This document shows positions 48,157 through 58,945 of a stretch of DNA of 64,000 nt, piece after piece. Made by a program: the position numbers and the translations under genes. Numbering within the stretch: the first letter of the stretch is position 1; each line of letters begins with the position of its first letter. The notes beneath the pieces are model-generated. The model saw only the letters and a program-made list of their open reading frames with translations. It was not told the origin of the DNA and ran no database searches. Source of the stretch: Crithidia fasciculata (lineage: Eukaryota; Euglenozoa; Kinetoplastea; Trypanosomatida; Trypanosomatidae). The stretch is from the NCBI GenBank assembly GCA_000331325.2, contig CM003434.1, positions 1,420,005 through 1,484,004 of the forward strand. Direction: 5' to 3'.

Positions 48157-50737
48157 AATTCTCAAGCCCACATAAAAGGCAAAGGAAACAGATACTTATG
48201 AGCTCGAACTGAGAAAAAAAAAGATATGTATACTCTGATGGTGCGTACTGTATCAAATAGGGGAGAAAAAAAAGAAATGAAAGAAAGAGCTTCGGGGTTG
48301 GGCTGTGAAAGGAAGCCCTTCTTCTTCATGCGCTTGAGAGAAAGCACAAAAAGAGGAAGGCAGTGTTGGTGCTCATCGCTATTTGGTGGATGTAACAGCC
48401 AGGTGAGGTCTCTTTTTTTCTCTCAGGAAAAAATTAATGAAAACAAGAAAACAAAAAGCACACTTCACATGTAATCGATCGAATCTTTGGGCATTCTCTT
48501 CACGCGTCTTCTCTTCACCAATCGCTGGCAACTCTGTGGAGGTACCGAATATTCCGTTTCCTACTCTAGAAATAGACTCCGAGTTGCATCGAGAAGTATG
48601 GAATAGTACAGCGCAGAGGAGGAAAAGGGGGAAAAAAAACCATGCGGCGTACAATGAAATGAAAAAAAAAAACGGTAGAAAGCAAGTAGCCTAGCAGAAC
48701 CAGAGACGAGTAGCACGATGATCACCACTACTGTAAGAACACAGATAAAAAAGAAAAAAAGGCCACTTTGAAAGGGTGAAGAGCGTACAAACAGGACAGA
48801 AAAAAAAAGGCATAGCCCACACCAAGGGAGGGAGGAAAAGTAGGAAGAAGAGGTGCCGCAAAAGAGAAAATAAGAAAAGTAGAAAAAAAAAGATAAAGAG
48901 AATCGTTCTGAAGGCACCAATACAACACACAAAGCATCGGTCAGCTACTTTGCAAAGAAAAAAAAAAACGAGATGAAGGTCAGCAAAAGCGAAGCGTGCG
49001 ATGCAGCCGATTTCTGGAGATAAAGGCACATGTCCCAAGCCACATTGAAAGCACTGAGTAAGAGAGAAGAAAATCGATGAGCAGTGATCGACTTGACAAA
49101 AAGTACCCAACAAGCCGACACACAAAAGACATAAAAAAAAAAACCACGACTTTGTCCCTCCTTTGAAAACAAATGTGAGAAACGAAACGGCGAAAGCATA
49201 AAACAAAAAGCTGCAGAGAGAAGGCAGTGACTCTTCCATTTGCGTGTGCTGGACGGGGAAGAAGTTCGGAAAGAATGAGACTAGAAGAAAGACAAGAAAC
49301 ACTGAGCACAGAGAGAACCAAAGCCAGAAAAACAAAGGAGGGCTGTGGCGCACACACCATTGATTCCGCAGCACTACTTGCATATTACGAAAAAAAAATG
49401 GACAGGTCAGCAACAACAAAAAGCGCTGAGAGACCGATCGATTCTGAAACGAGCACGTAAAGGAGAGGCTGCAGCTGCGAAAGCGGTCAATTGACGTCTA
49501 GCTAGCAAGCCCGATTACGAACTGGTACAAGGATTAAAGTTACATATATATATGTGGTGTGTGCGAGGATGAAAAGTTAGAGGACAAGAAAAAAAGGTAG
49601 CAGCGAGCTTGTGCTTCACAGCAACAGACAAAGAGAAGTATGAGGATGAGGAACCACACAAAAAGTGGATGATCTACGTCTGGAAAACTGATAGAGAGAG
49701 AAGGAGTAGCACGCAAAAAGAAATGTGCTTTCAGCCCAGCAAAAGAGAAAAGCAGAGATACACAAATAGCGGTATGCACAACGCCACAAATAGGTGAAAC
49801 CATTTAAAAAAGGTAAAAAAAAAGAAAAACAACGAAGAACCTCAGCGATAAAACAAAGACAAAAAAAAGCAGATGGTGCTGTGGCACGCATAACGCAAAG
49901 ATAACGCTAGAGGTGTGTGTCATCGTTCTTGTGATACTTCTCAAACAAGAAACAAACACGTATCACATGACGCCACACGAGGGGGAAATACTGTCAGGCC
50001 CAAACCTTAAAAAGAAAGAAAATCAGGATAAAGAAGGCGCAAAGAAAGTGATGACGTTCCGAGAAAGACAGCAAAAGATAAAAAAGAGACGGTAAGAGGG
50101 GGAAAAAACAAACTGGAAAATTTTAGAAAGCATTTTTGTGAGAGAAGTCAGGGGAATAGGAAAAAAAGAAAGAAGAGAAAAGAAGACCACCAGAGATGCA
50201 TGTGTAAAGATGCCCAAGAAAAAGAGGGTAAATTTGAGGGAGAAGTGAAGTCAAAGGAAGAGTTTAGTGGCAGTGATGGGCACCGTGAGTATGAACGCAG
50301 TGTATAAGGGTGCATCTAAAGAATACACAAACAGTAAGGAGAAGAGAGAAAGGCGTTTTCTTGACTGTAAAAGCGGCAAAAACCTTTTCCGTGCACCCGC
50401 AGCTGAGGAAGAATGGAAAAAGCAGAAAAAAAAAGAGGAGAATGGGAACAAGAGTCGACGAAATAAGCTTTCTGAAGAAAATTGGGTTCGCAGACTGACG
50501 CCAACCGTACGTCGGGCACGTCATGAAGAAAGAAAAATAGAAAACAGAGACGTGATTCTGGAAAAATACTCAGGTAGTCGTGTGAGAGAAAAGCGTCGTA
50601 TCGCGTATCTGAGAAACTGTCCAGACAGCATACTTGATGACACTCTCGCACACATGCATGCCGCACATAAAAGACACAGCAAAGATTCCACACACAGCAA
50701 CGCACACCAATAGAAGTCACCGTTTTGGAGCGTCAAG

Positions 50738-53722
50738 TCAAGCTTTCTTTCTCCAGCTCACCTCCGTCGGCATCGTGTAGAGGTGTCCCATCGCCTCCAC
50801 CGCCGCCACCGACGACGAGTCGCTGTGGTGACTGCTACTGTCATCGCGTCGTGAGTAGAAGGTGAAGCTGGACTGCAGGCTGCCGGCATCCGAGCCGGAG
50901 GGACTCGCCTCAAAGTAGTCCGAAAATAGATCTGCACTGGACGCCTCAGACCCTACTGCGCCTTGTGAGCCACCTCGTGCAGGAGTCGACGCCGCTGACA
51001 CCGCACGCGGCGCTGCCCTCACTCTTCCTATCTCCGCGACGTCACGTTCCTGCAGCGTCGGCTGACCTGACCGCCGCTCAACACGTTCCTTTTCCTTCGC
51101 ACTCTCCTCATGCGAAGCGCTCGTGCTATCGGAGTTAAAAAGGAGGTAGCCTTGAGAGAGACCACGGGTAAGCGGAGGGAGGGGCTGCGAGAGGCTCGAT
51201 GACATCTGCGACTCCACGGAGATGTCTCGCTCCGCGATGGACAGCGAGAAGGAAGAATGCTGCCCAAGCCCCGTGTCGGACAAGCTGGACGACGAGCCGT
51301 AGGTGCGGTGAAGCAGATCCAGCACCGTCTTGGACATGGACCCACTGCTGCCAGGGAGCGCCAGACTGTTGAGCGACCGATTGGATGGGTGGCCGCGTAC
51401 CAAGAGGTTGAAGGACTCCTGCAACAGCGTGTCTGGTGCGGGTGCTTTCGTGGTTGCGGTGGTCGTCGCAGCTGCGTCCTTCACCTTTGCACGTTGAATC
51501 TCCTGCTGCAGCTTCTGAGCCTCCTTCCGCTCCCACAAGGCGTAGAGCTGCACCGCCTCGTCGCAGTTGTACTCAAGGCCGCAGTGAGGGACAAACTCAC
51601 TGCTGGACAGCGGTGGCGGCGGTGCTGCGCGTGCTGCCGGCACTGCACGTCCGTCGTGCAAAGGCACAACTGCAGCGTTCTTTCGTCTCTTCTCTCCCTT
51701 GTCGGCGAGGCCATTGTGAGTGGATGGGGCAGAGCAGGAAAATAGTCGAACAAAGCCACGCTGCTTCGCCGGCGGTGGGGGACCAGTATCAGCAACAGCA
51801 GCAGCAGCGGCAGCAGCAGGCGCATGCGTGTCTCTTGCTCCGGCCTTGAGAGGACTGGCTAAGGGAGGTAGTGCCGACGCAGCGGCATTGGGTACAGCAG
51901 CGGTTGCTGACGCTCTTGTGGCTCGTTGACTCCCATTGCCACTCTTATGTGCTGCCTTCGGACTGGGAGAGAGGGGCTCCGTCGCTGCTTTCGCTATACC
52001 TCCTCCAGCAGCGGTGGTGGCACCCGTCAGCGTACCATCCAGTCGAGCTGCTCCGTTCGCCTTAGACGACTGCTTTGGGGTTCGCTGCAAGAGGACCGCT
52101 CGCCGCTGTGAAGCGGTCAGCTGTAACGGCTGCTGCTCCTGTAGTGCGGGTGGCGTCGACAGTGCAGCTGGTACACCACTGGCCGTAGCCGCTGCTCTAG
52201 CATTTGTTAGAGGTGGTGGTGGTGGTGGTGGTGGTACGACAGGCTGCACCGACGTTGTCCACTGCTGTATCGCTTCATACCGTTCCGGCCCAAGTCCTTC
52301 ATCTTTGCTCGTGATGTGGAGTCGGTTGCACAGCACCTGATGAGCTTGATAAAGCGAGAAGAGCTCCTCGAGGCGCGTGGGCGGCATCGCGGCAATGACT
52401 TGGCGGGGATCCGCAACAGTGGCAGTGGTGGTACGACCGCTGTTGTTGTTGTCGTCGGCAGTGAAGAAGTCGCAGATGGCAGCTGCGACACTCTTTAGTA
52501 GTTCCCTATCACCTTGGTAAGGGGCAGTGGTGGTGGACTCATGTGGGGAGGCGAGGCTGGTGTCCACGGAAGTGCATTGATTGGCACGTTGTGCAGTATC
52601 CTTTTCCGCTGCTGTCTTCTTCTTCGACGTGGAGGCGTTGGCCTTTTGCTTCGTCTCTTTGGACCGTGCCCGTGCCGCGGACTGCGCTTCCTTTTTGCTG
52701 GAGTGAGCTACCGATGCCGCTGATGCTTGACAATCACTTTTCTCCGTCCTCCCTTCCACTGCTTCTACCGAGCTAAGCGAATCAGCAAAGCGGCTCGGTT
52801 GCTCGCAATGCGGGCGGTGTGACATCCGTCGCTCTCGCGCGGCGACGAGGTCTGCCTTCTTCTGACGGTGCTCGCGCTGCCGCCGTGCCAGAGGCGCAGC
52901 CACCGCACCGACATCAGACACGTCGCCTACCACCAACACGGGAGACTCTGCCGCCGTCTGCAGACGCTGCTTATTGTGCTGCCAGGGAACGTTGGGGGAC
53001 GGCAGCGAAGCCGCTGGTCGAGGGCTGCGCGGGTCCTCTACGGACGACGGCGTGGAGTTTCTTGAGACACGGCGAATTTTTGCCTCAGCCAAGATGGGGG
53101 CCGCCTGCGTACCACCACTCACGGACTTCTCAAACGGGTCCGCGGGTGATGCTGCTGCCCCTCCAGGCACTGCGTCAAGCAGAGCGAAGCTGGAGTTGAG
53201 AGAGTTCTCCCCGCTGCGGTTAAGCTGGCGGTTAGCAGAGAAGACCGGTGGAGGCGCGTCGGGGTCCTGCAGTTGGTTCTGTGCCCACTTGGGCATCGCC
53301 GTGCGCCGCAGCTCCCTCCGCGTGCGCTGCGTGTCTGGCACCTTCGGAAGGGTGACTTCGTCGTTACGGGTACCGCCGCGTATTTCATCTCCCATTCCCG
53401 TGGCAGCGCTGCTGTTCACCCGCTGTTTCTCCTTCAGCGCCTCCTCCTCCGCCTGCTGGTATGCCTTGATGGCTCCTCGTGCCTGTAGGTGCCGAGACTC
53501 CATGTAGATGTCCCTCATGGCGCGGCTGAGGATGTGGGACTGCGTTGCTGGCTCGGCGGTCGCAACTGCCACGCAGCGCTTTTCCAGAATTTCTTCGGCT
53601 TCGGGGCTTACGAGTGACTCGGAGGGCCGGACGGTGGTGGGAGGTAACGGTGGTGAGATGGCGGGGGAAGGAAAGGCGGGGCGGGGCTGACCGCCCGCAA
53701 CGCGCGGTGGTGAGCCGGCCAT
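50738..53722 (-). CDS. Disordered protein with three helical islands (994 aa)
   Basis: Not recognised. Ordered-looking islands are about 41-102 (helical, with SHILSRAMRDIYMESRHLQA and a charged end), about 439-487 (RLEELFSLYQAHQVLCNRL) and about 708-747 (LEYNCDEAVQLYALWERKEA plus a coiled-coil-like tail). Between them lie an eight-proline run, a polyalanine run and basic/Ser-rich linkers. RRxS sites include IRRVSRNS and ERRMSHRP. The C-terminus has LFSDYFEASPSGSD, an aromatic Ser-rich segment and ends EVSWRKKA. The start is well supported: TTTTGTTTTCTTACTTTCAG lies 35 bases before the ATG. No membrane segment is seen. A cytoskeletal or scaffold role is possible; nothing in the sequence proves it. 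Confidence 0.82.
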   Translation of the reverse strand: MAGSPPRVAGGQPRPAFPSPAISPPLPPTTVRPSESLVSPEAEEILEKRCVAVATAEPATQSHILSRAMRDIYMESRHLQARGAIKAYQQAEEEALKEKQRVNSSAATGMGDEIRGGTRNDEVTLPKVPDTQRTRRELRRTAMPKWAQNQLQDPDAPPPVFSANRQLNRSGENSLNSSFALLDAVPGGAAASPADPFEKSVSGGTQAAPILAEAKIRRVSRNSTPSSVEDPRSPRPAASLPSPNVPWQHNKQRLQTAAESPVLVVGDVSDVGAVAAPLARRQREHRQKKADLVAARERRMSHRPHCEQPSRFADSLSSVEAVEGRTEKSDCQASAASVAHSSKKEAQSAARARSKETKQKANASTSKKKTAAEKDTAQRANQCTSVDTSLASPHESTTTAPYQGDRELLKSVAAAICDFFTADDNNNSGRTTTATVADPRQVIAAMPPTRLEELFSLYQAHQVLCNRLHITSKDEGLGPERYEAIQQWTTSVQPVVPPPPPPPPLTNARAAATASGVPAALSTPPALQEQQPLQLTASQRRAVLLQRTPKQSSKANGAARLDGTLTGATTAAGGGIAKAATEPLSPSPKAAHKSGNGSQRATRASATAAVPNAAASALPPLASPLKAGARDTHAPAAAAAAAVADTGPPPPAKQRGFVRLFSCSAPSTHNGLADKGEKRRKNAAVVPLHDGRAVPAARAAPPPPLSSSEFVPHCGLEYNCDEAVQLYALWERKEAQKLQQEIQRAKVKDAAATTTATTKAPAPDTLLQESFNLLVRGHPSNRSLNSLALPGSSGSMSKTVLDLLHRTYGSSSSLSDTGLGQHSSFSLSIAERDISVESQMSSSLSQPLPPLTRGLSQGYLLFNSDSTSASHEESAKEKERVERRSGQPTLQERDVAEIGRVRAAPRAVSAASTPARGGSQGAVGSEASSADLFSDYFEASPSGSDAGSLQSSFTFYSRRDDSSSHHSDSSSVAAVEAMGHLYTMPTEVSWRKKA

Positions 53723-53757
53723 GCTTGGTGGTGAGCGGAGTAATAATGGGGTGAGTT

Positions 53758-53781
53758 CTGAAAGTAAGAAAACAAAAAAAT
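53758..53781 (-). promoter_or_regulatory. Predicted spliced-leader acceptor of the 994-aa gene
   Basis: TTTTGTTTTCTTACTTTCAG on the minus strand, 35 bases from the ATG at 53722, with no closer AG of comparable quality. Confidence 0.65.
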
Positions 53782-55870
53782 ATTACGGAGATGGAGAGAG
53801 GAGGAGCACCGCGCTTTTCCCTTCACAGAGGCGCGTATGCGAGATATAAAAGAACTTTCGTAATCTTGTGGGTGCACCCGACGCAGTCCAGAAGGACAAC
53901 GAAGTGCGTTCACCACAAGATCGACGAGGAAGAAAAAGAGAAATAAATAAAGAAACGCAACTCACTTATTTGCCTTTTTGCAGAACTCGTTGCCAGGTGA
54001 AAGCACGCGGCGCTGCCTGTCAACGGTTTCGTTAGGGAGGAAGAGATATTTGCAAAACAACCACAATACGGGAAGAAGGGAAGACAATGTTGAAGAAAAT
54101 AGAGAGGGAGAGGGAGAGAGAGAACGCAAATGGACAGAGTTGCGGGAAGACCTGATCTTCTTGCAGCGCATATGAGCAGAGAACGTCAAAAGGAGGAGCT
54201 GAAACATCCATGCAGCATTCTACCTCTCCATAGAAGCACAACAGCTGGGCAACAAACTGAGAGTAACTTTTGCCAACTCCATGAAATAGAAGGGTGGCAC
54301 AGACAGTCTTAAACACAGTGACGCACAAAGTACAAGCACAGAAAAAAGAACATTTCTGCTTCTTTAAAAGCTTGTCATCATGCGTTCTTCATCACTGGCC
54401 CCTTTGCTTAATCTCCATCAATTTCAATCCCTTTCTTTTTCCCTTTTCTCTTTCGATTCTGCAATCTGAAATTAGTACCAACGACCGACACAACAAGAAG
54501 AATAAAGTAACTCAAAGAAGCCAAGTATGAGAAAATCAGGAGAGGTAAGGACAAGGACAGTTCAAACGCAAACTGCACAGCTCTGGGAAAAGAAATAAAT
54601 AAACAAAGGACAAACACAGCTGCGTTGAAGCTACCTTTTGAGAAACAGAAGTGTGGAAAAAGGCAAAAGTAAGACTAAGGAAAGAGGTAGAGAGGAATGT
54701 ATTAAGAGTATATCGACATCACCAAGTAAAAGTGAAAAAAAAAAGGAAAGAAAGGCGTGAACACCAAGGTTCCACAACTGATCACTCGCAATGAGCCTCA
54801 CACGCGATGAGGCTTTTTTAAGTTGCAAAAAAAAAAAAACACTAAAGCGACCAGCAACGGAGGTGGCTGATGGGTCTCACTCGTTTGGCGAGTGGATAAG
54901 TGTGTTACGACTATAGATAGAATAAAGAGATTGAGACACATGTAGCTAGCACGAAGGACTACCAAAAATGGAGCTTCCTTCGCTAATAACATGGGAAAAA
55001 GACGAGCAGGTCAGATAAGAAAAAAAGGGGGGCAGTAAGAGAGGCGTGTCTACTAAAACTATCAGTCACCTCAAAGGAACCCGTTTACAAGAACAAAATC
55101 ATCGGAGCAGACACTCGCACACGCACAAGACACAAAAAGGCACTCATCGGCAGCACTACACAGAAGACGAAAGCGTACGTATCAGCAGAAAGAGAGAGTG
55201 CATAAGCAGACACACGAGCACCAGCAGATCCAGAAAGATACATTGCAAAAAAAAAATCAATTGTAACACATTGTTAAATTGGAAAGCAAGCCTTCTGCAT
55301 GTAGAAGCGATTCGAAGCATGAGAGGAGAAAAATAAAACGCGCAAAGCGACAGAGTCCGTTTTTCGGCTTCGTCGTCCATTATTTTGGCAGAGAGAGAAC
55401 GACACATGTACAGGCAAAAGAGCAGATGGTGTCGCCACTTCACACATAACTCAACAAAAATGACACGCAGGCACACACGCAAGACACAAAACGCACACGC
55501 CAACGTACAAGTAAGGATCGTGAGGGAAAAGGTGTAGAGGATCATCGGGAGCAGGAAGAAGGTAGTGTTAACGATGCAGGAGGAAAATAAAAAAGCGAGA
55601 AGAGACCAAAAAGGTGACTGTGCTTCCTCAGCGTACAGCAGCTTCACAAGAAGCACCGTCGTGGAGATTGACTTGTTCACCCTTTTCACACTCAACACCT
55701 CACTAAATAGAAAATAGTTTAATAAACATAGAAATGTGGGATCAAGACAGCCGCCTATTCACAAAAAAAGTAATACAGGAAACTAAAAAGCAGAAGCAAT
55801 ATACCAACTACATCTGAAAGAAGCAAAGAAAACTTGCACTTCAGCACAAACACTTCCAGTAAAAACAAAG

Positions 55871-55955
55871 CATCTCAGCGTTTGCTGTGAGCGCGCTGAG
55901 ATGAACAACTATAAACGTTTTCTCGCACACAGCTCTTGGTGCGCGTTTTGCGCAC
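55871..55955. other. Pair of perfect hairpins
   Basis: The first has arms CATCTCAGCG (55871-55880) and CGCTGAGATG (55894-55903) around a 13-base loop. The second has arms GTGCGC (55939-55944) and GCGCAC (55950-55955) around a five-base loop. Two stems 35 bases apart could be a structured RNA or 3' UTR element. Confidence 0.55.
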
Positions 55956-56509
55956 AAATCCATCACGAGACAACCGCTTGAAGAGAGAAAGAGAGAGAGA
56001 GAGAGAGAGGAGAGAAAAGCTCCTATTTGTTAAAAGCATAACACGATGAAAAAAACAGACAAGAATAAAAGGCGAAAGCAGCCACAGCCACGGCAGGTCG
56101 AGCAGACCCTTCGCAGATTACAGTACATGGAGCAAAAGAGATAGAGAGAAGAAAATAAGCAAAAGACAAGACAAGAAAAGACAGCGTAGATAAAGAAAAG
56201 TAAAAAGAAGGGCTGATCGGTTAAATTTGCATCCTCACAGAGTAAGCGGGGAAAAAAAAGATATTGACACCGTTGGGAAAAGAATCACATGAGAAGACCG
56301 GTTCACACGTGCACAACCACCAGGCACTGGGATCGTCGAAGAAACGACACGGAAAAGCATAATCTGATAACACTATGGTACAGCCGCCTCTGCGCATAAT
56401 ACCTCAACAACAAAAAAGGGACAGGAAGCACTTTGAGGCTATTCGCGATTCAGAAGCGGCGGTCTCTGCGTGCAACGCGACACAGCAATGAGCGTCCTCA
56501 AGCACCCCT

Positions 56510-58945
56510 TCACGAGGTCTGAGTCACGCCGTCCTCCACCGCGGCCGCCTCCTCTGCATCGCCTTCAATATCGCTCAGCACACCCATGCCAAAGTCTTCG
56601 TTCATGCGCCGCAGTCGCTCCTTCCGCCGTCGCGGCACCGCCTTGGACATGAACTGCGAGCTCGCCATTGCCAACTCGGCCTCCTTCTCACACAAAAGGA
56701 ACGACACGGATCCGGTCGCGGTTGTCAAGTCCTGCGGCCCCACAGACCCACCGCCACGTGACTTGAAGCTGCCGCTGCGCACGAGAATGGAGTCCACCTT
56801 CTGGCTGGCCCGCAGGTTCGGCGCAGACTCCTCAAGCTCGTCGAGGCCGGAGCTGTCGTCTGTCGCGCTGGTGGACCCACTCTCATCCTCCTCCCTGCTC
56901 CCCCTCCCTGTATTCCCCTCCTCGTCGTCTCCACCGCCATAGAGAGTGTTTCTTCGAGAGCTGCGTCGGCGGTGCTTGTGCCGGCGGTGCTGCGACGACC
57001 GTTTCCGTCGGCGTGGCTTCTCCGGCGAGCGTCTTCCTTGCACGTTGATCGGGCCGTCCATTGCGTTCTCGCCGCGTGCAGCCGCAGCCGCAGCCGCGGA
57101 GGCACTCAGAGAGGAGGTCGACGGCAGCTGTACGCCCTTTGCAGATTTGGAACCCGCTTCAGCAGTGCTGTTGCGTGGCAGCGTGGGAGAAGAGGAGGAC
57201 GCCGCAGGAGTGCTGTTGGCTGCTTTGGGTGTGTGGCGTAACAGCGGGAGAGCGCTGCTGCCCGGCTCCGAAGGGTCCGGCTGCTTTGGAAAGGAACGGT
57301 GGGCCGCCGCGGCAGCGCCGCTCCCGCCAGGGGACTTTCCGTCACCTGCCGCCTTGTTTCCACCCGGAGTGGCCTTTGTACTGCTGCTGGGGGAAGGATT
57401 CCCTTGCTTCTTCGCTGCGTTGGCGGACAGCTCTGCGGGAGATAGGAAGTTGGAAAAGGTCGGTGATGCCTTTGAACTGCCAGTCTTCGCGGCGTCCTTG
57501 ATGGTGGGTGGGGAGATGGACGGCGGCGGCGAGTGCCCCGAAGTCTTGGTGCGGTTCGGCGTAGATAAGATGCCAGGAGGGCTCGCAAGGCTACTGAGCG
57601 CTGCCTCACTTTTCATCGGTGCTGCCGTCTTTGTTTTCGGTGGTGTTACTGTCTCTGCTGTGATGGATGCGGCGGTGAGGGGTGCGCCAGCGTTGATGAA
57701 GTTCAAATCGTAAAGCTCGAAGTGGTCCATCTGACCGGAGAGTCCCAAGCTTGTCTTGTCTGGCTGCAAGGAAGGGTTCGCTTTCTTGATTGGCGGCGAC
57801 GGCGACGCTGCTCGCGCCGTTGCGTGGACGGCGGCCAACTTCCGTCTGGCCAGCTGACTCTTGTCATTGTCGGTAGTGGACTTCATACGTTGTGCATTCG
57901 GCGCGCTTCGCAGCTGCGGGATCCCGGAGAGACGCCGCTGCTGCTGCGGCGGAGCCGTCTGTGCGGATGTCTTGGTTGTCGTCGACAGCGGCGTTGGCGC
58001 GTGTAGCGATGGCGTTGTCGCTGTGGAGGACATGATGGGCTGCTGCTTCTTCGTGGCGTTGCTCAGGCGAGGGGATGTCGGCGTGGTGGCGGACTTCTGC
58101 TTCGACGCCTGCTCAGTGCCTGTAGTGCTGGACATGCCGGTCGACGTCGCTGCTGTAGTTTTCCCTGACGCAATAGAGGATGCCGTTAGCGGTGCCGCTA
58201 CAGCCGCAAGTGCCGTCGGAGTACTTGAGGGCTTCTCCGTCACCGATGACTTCTTGTTTGTCCCTGTGGGGCTCGAGATGGGCGAGACACGATGTGCGCC
58301 GCTGATGATGCCGAAGCCCATTTCCCACGCCACGAAGGCACTCTCTGGAACAGCGGGGGTTTCTTTGCGGGCCACAGCACTGCCCGACGCAGCGGGCTCA
58401 GGCGAGAAGCGGTCATCAAACTGGTCGGATCGGTCAGCAAAGGCGTAGTCGGTGACCTCGTCAGCATCGTGGGAGCCGAAGCTGTAACTCGCTGCGGTAG
58501 GAGAGTCGTGTTCCAATGTACCGCTCGAGGAGGGGTGGGAGTCGATCTCGGGGACACTGAAGGAGAGCTCATTCGACTGCGCACCGTCTGCTGCAACTCC
58601 GGCGTCGTCCGTGGCGGTGTTGTGCTGGGGAGAGTTGGGCAGCTTCGAAGATTTGTGGACGTGGGTACCGGAGAGGCGACGGGACGACCTGTGATGTCCT
58701 TGTGCGGCTCCTCTGGAGCCCTTTGGAGGTTCCTGTGCGTTCTGGATGAAGACGGAGGAGAGCGGCTTCGGTATCATTTCCGCACTCATCTCTGGGGACT
58801 CCTGGGGAGACTCGGAGGGCTGAAGCGATGAGAGCGATGAGCTGCATGAGCTCTCAAGGCGTGCTCGAGAGCTGCGGCGCCGCTGAATGCGTTGTACCTC
58901 CTGTTGCTGCTCCACATCCATGCCACATGGAACGGCGTTGCCCAT
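56510..58945 (-). CDS. Disordered basic protein with MGNAVPC N-terminus (811 aa)
   Basis: Not recognised. The first ATG gives MGNAVPCGMDVEQQQE. A Gly at 2 and Cys at 7 suggest lipid modification, although Pro at 6 breaks the usual N-myristoylation pattern. RRxS sites are RRRSSR near 24, SRRLSG and QRRLSG. Around 405-418 is an ordered-looking piece, MDHFELYDLNFIN. A polyalanine run is followed by a very basic block at about 632-668 (PRRRKRSSQHRRHKHRRRSS) that could bind membranes, RNA or act as a nuclear signal. An acidic Ser/Glu region and a last ordered segment with PRRRKERLRRMNEDFGMGVL then an acidic end complete it. Its upstream neighbour in the transcript also starts MG and has a stronger acylation signal. 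Confidence 0.8.
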   Translation of the reverse strand: MGNAVPCGMDVEQQQEVQRIQRRRSSRARLESSCSSSLSSLQPSESPQESPEMSAEMIPKPLSSVFIQNAQEPPKGSRGAAQGHHRSSRRLSGTHVHKSSKLPNSPQHNTATDDAGVAADGAQSNELSFSVPEIDSHPSSSGTLEHDSPTAASYSFGSHDADEVTDYAFADRSDQFDDRFSPEPAASGSAVARKETPAVPESAFVAWEMGFGIISGAHRVSPISSPTGTNKKSSVTEKPSSTPTALAAVAAPLTASSIASGKTTAATSTGMSSTTGTEQASKQKSATTPTSPRLSNATKKQQPIMSSTATTPSLHAPTPLSTTTKTSAQTAPPQQQRRLSGIPQLRSAPNAQRMKSTTDNDKSQLARRKLAAVHATARAASPSPPIKKANPSLQPDKTSLGLSGQMDHFELYDLNFINAGAPLTAASITAETVTPPKTKTAAPMKSEAALSSLASPPGILSTPNRTKTSGHSPPPSISPPTIKDAAKTGSSKASPTFSNFLSPAELSANAAKKQGNPSPSSSTKATPGGNKAAGDGKSPGGSGAAAAAHRSFPKQPDPSEPGSSALPLLRHTPKAANSTPAASSSSPTLPRNSTAEAGSKSAKGVQLPSTSSLSASAAAAAAARGENAMDGPINVQGRRSPEKPRRRKRSSQHRRHKHRRRSSRRNTLYGGGDDEEGNTGRGSREEDESGSTSATDDSSGLDELEESAPNLRASQKVDSILVRSGSFKSRGGGSVGPQDLTTATGSVSFLLCEKEAELAMASSQFMSKAVPRRRKERLRRMNEDFGMGVLSDIEGDAEEAAAVEDGVTQTS

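Larger units (their letters stand above)
47547..50737. other. 3.2-kb spacer
   Basis: A balanced island at about 47950-48220 has a 66-codon frame with CxxCxxC, listed separately. A 14-base AT palindrome lies at 49542-49555. The long hydrophobic frame at 48691-49419 is compositional. Confidence 0.6.
53723..56509. other. 2.8-kb spacer
   Basis: Two stem-loops lie close together at 55871-55955, and a terminator-like hairpin with a T-run lies at 54794-54819 (plus strand). A (GA)n tract lies near 55990-56009. No supported gene. Confidence 0.6.

Noticed and set aside
48691-49419. 242-codon minus-strand frame resembling a multi-pass membrane protein
   Set aside because: Its Phe/Leu/Ser/Cys content comes from T/C-rich spacer sequence, where stop codons are rare. 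No ordered motif, no acceptor linked to an ATG, and codon use unlike the genes.
50267-50713. 148-codon plus-strand Lys/Arg/Glu-rich frame
   Set aside because: Purine-rich strand yields K/R/E frames by chance; it is on the wrong strand beside a minus-strand gene end.
54032-54328. Long minus-strand frame with GVGKSYSQFVAQLLCFYGEV
   Set aside because: No ATG precedes the protein-like part, the GVGKS is not in a P-loop context, and the end runs into a CT repeat.
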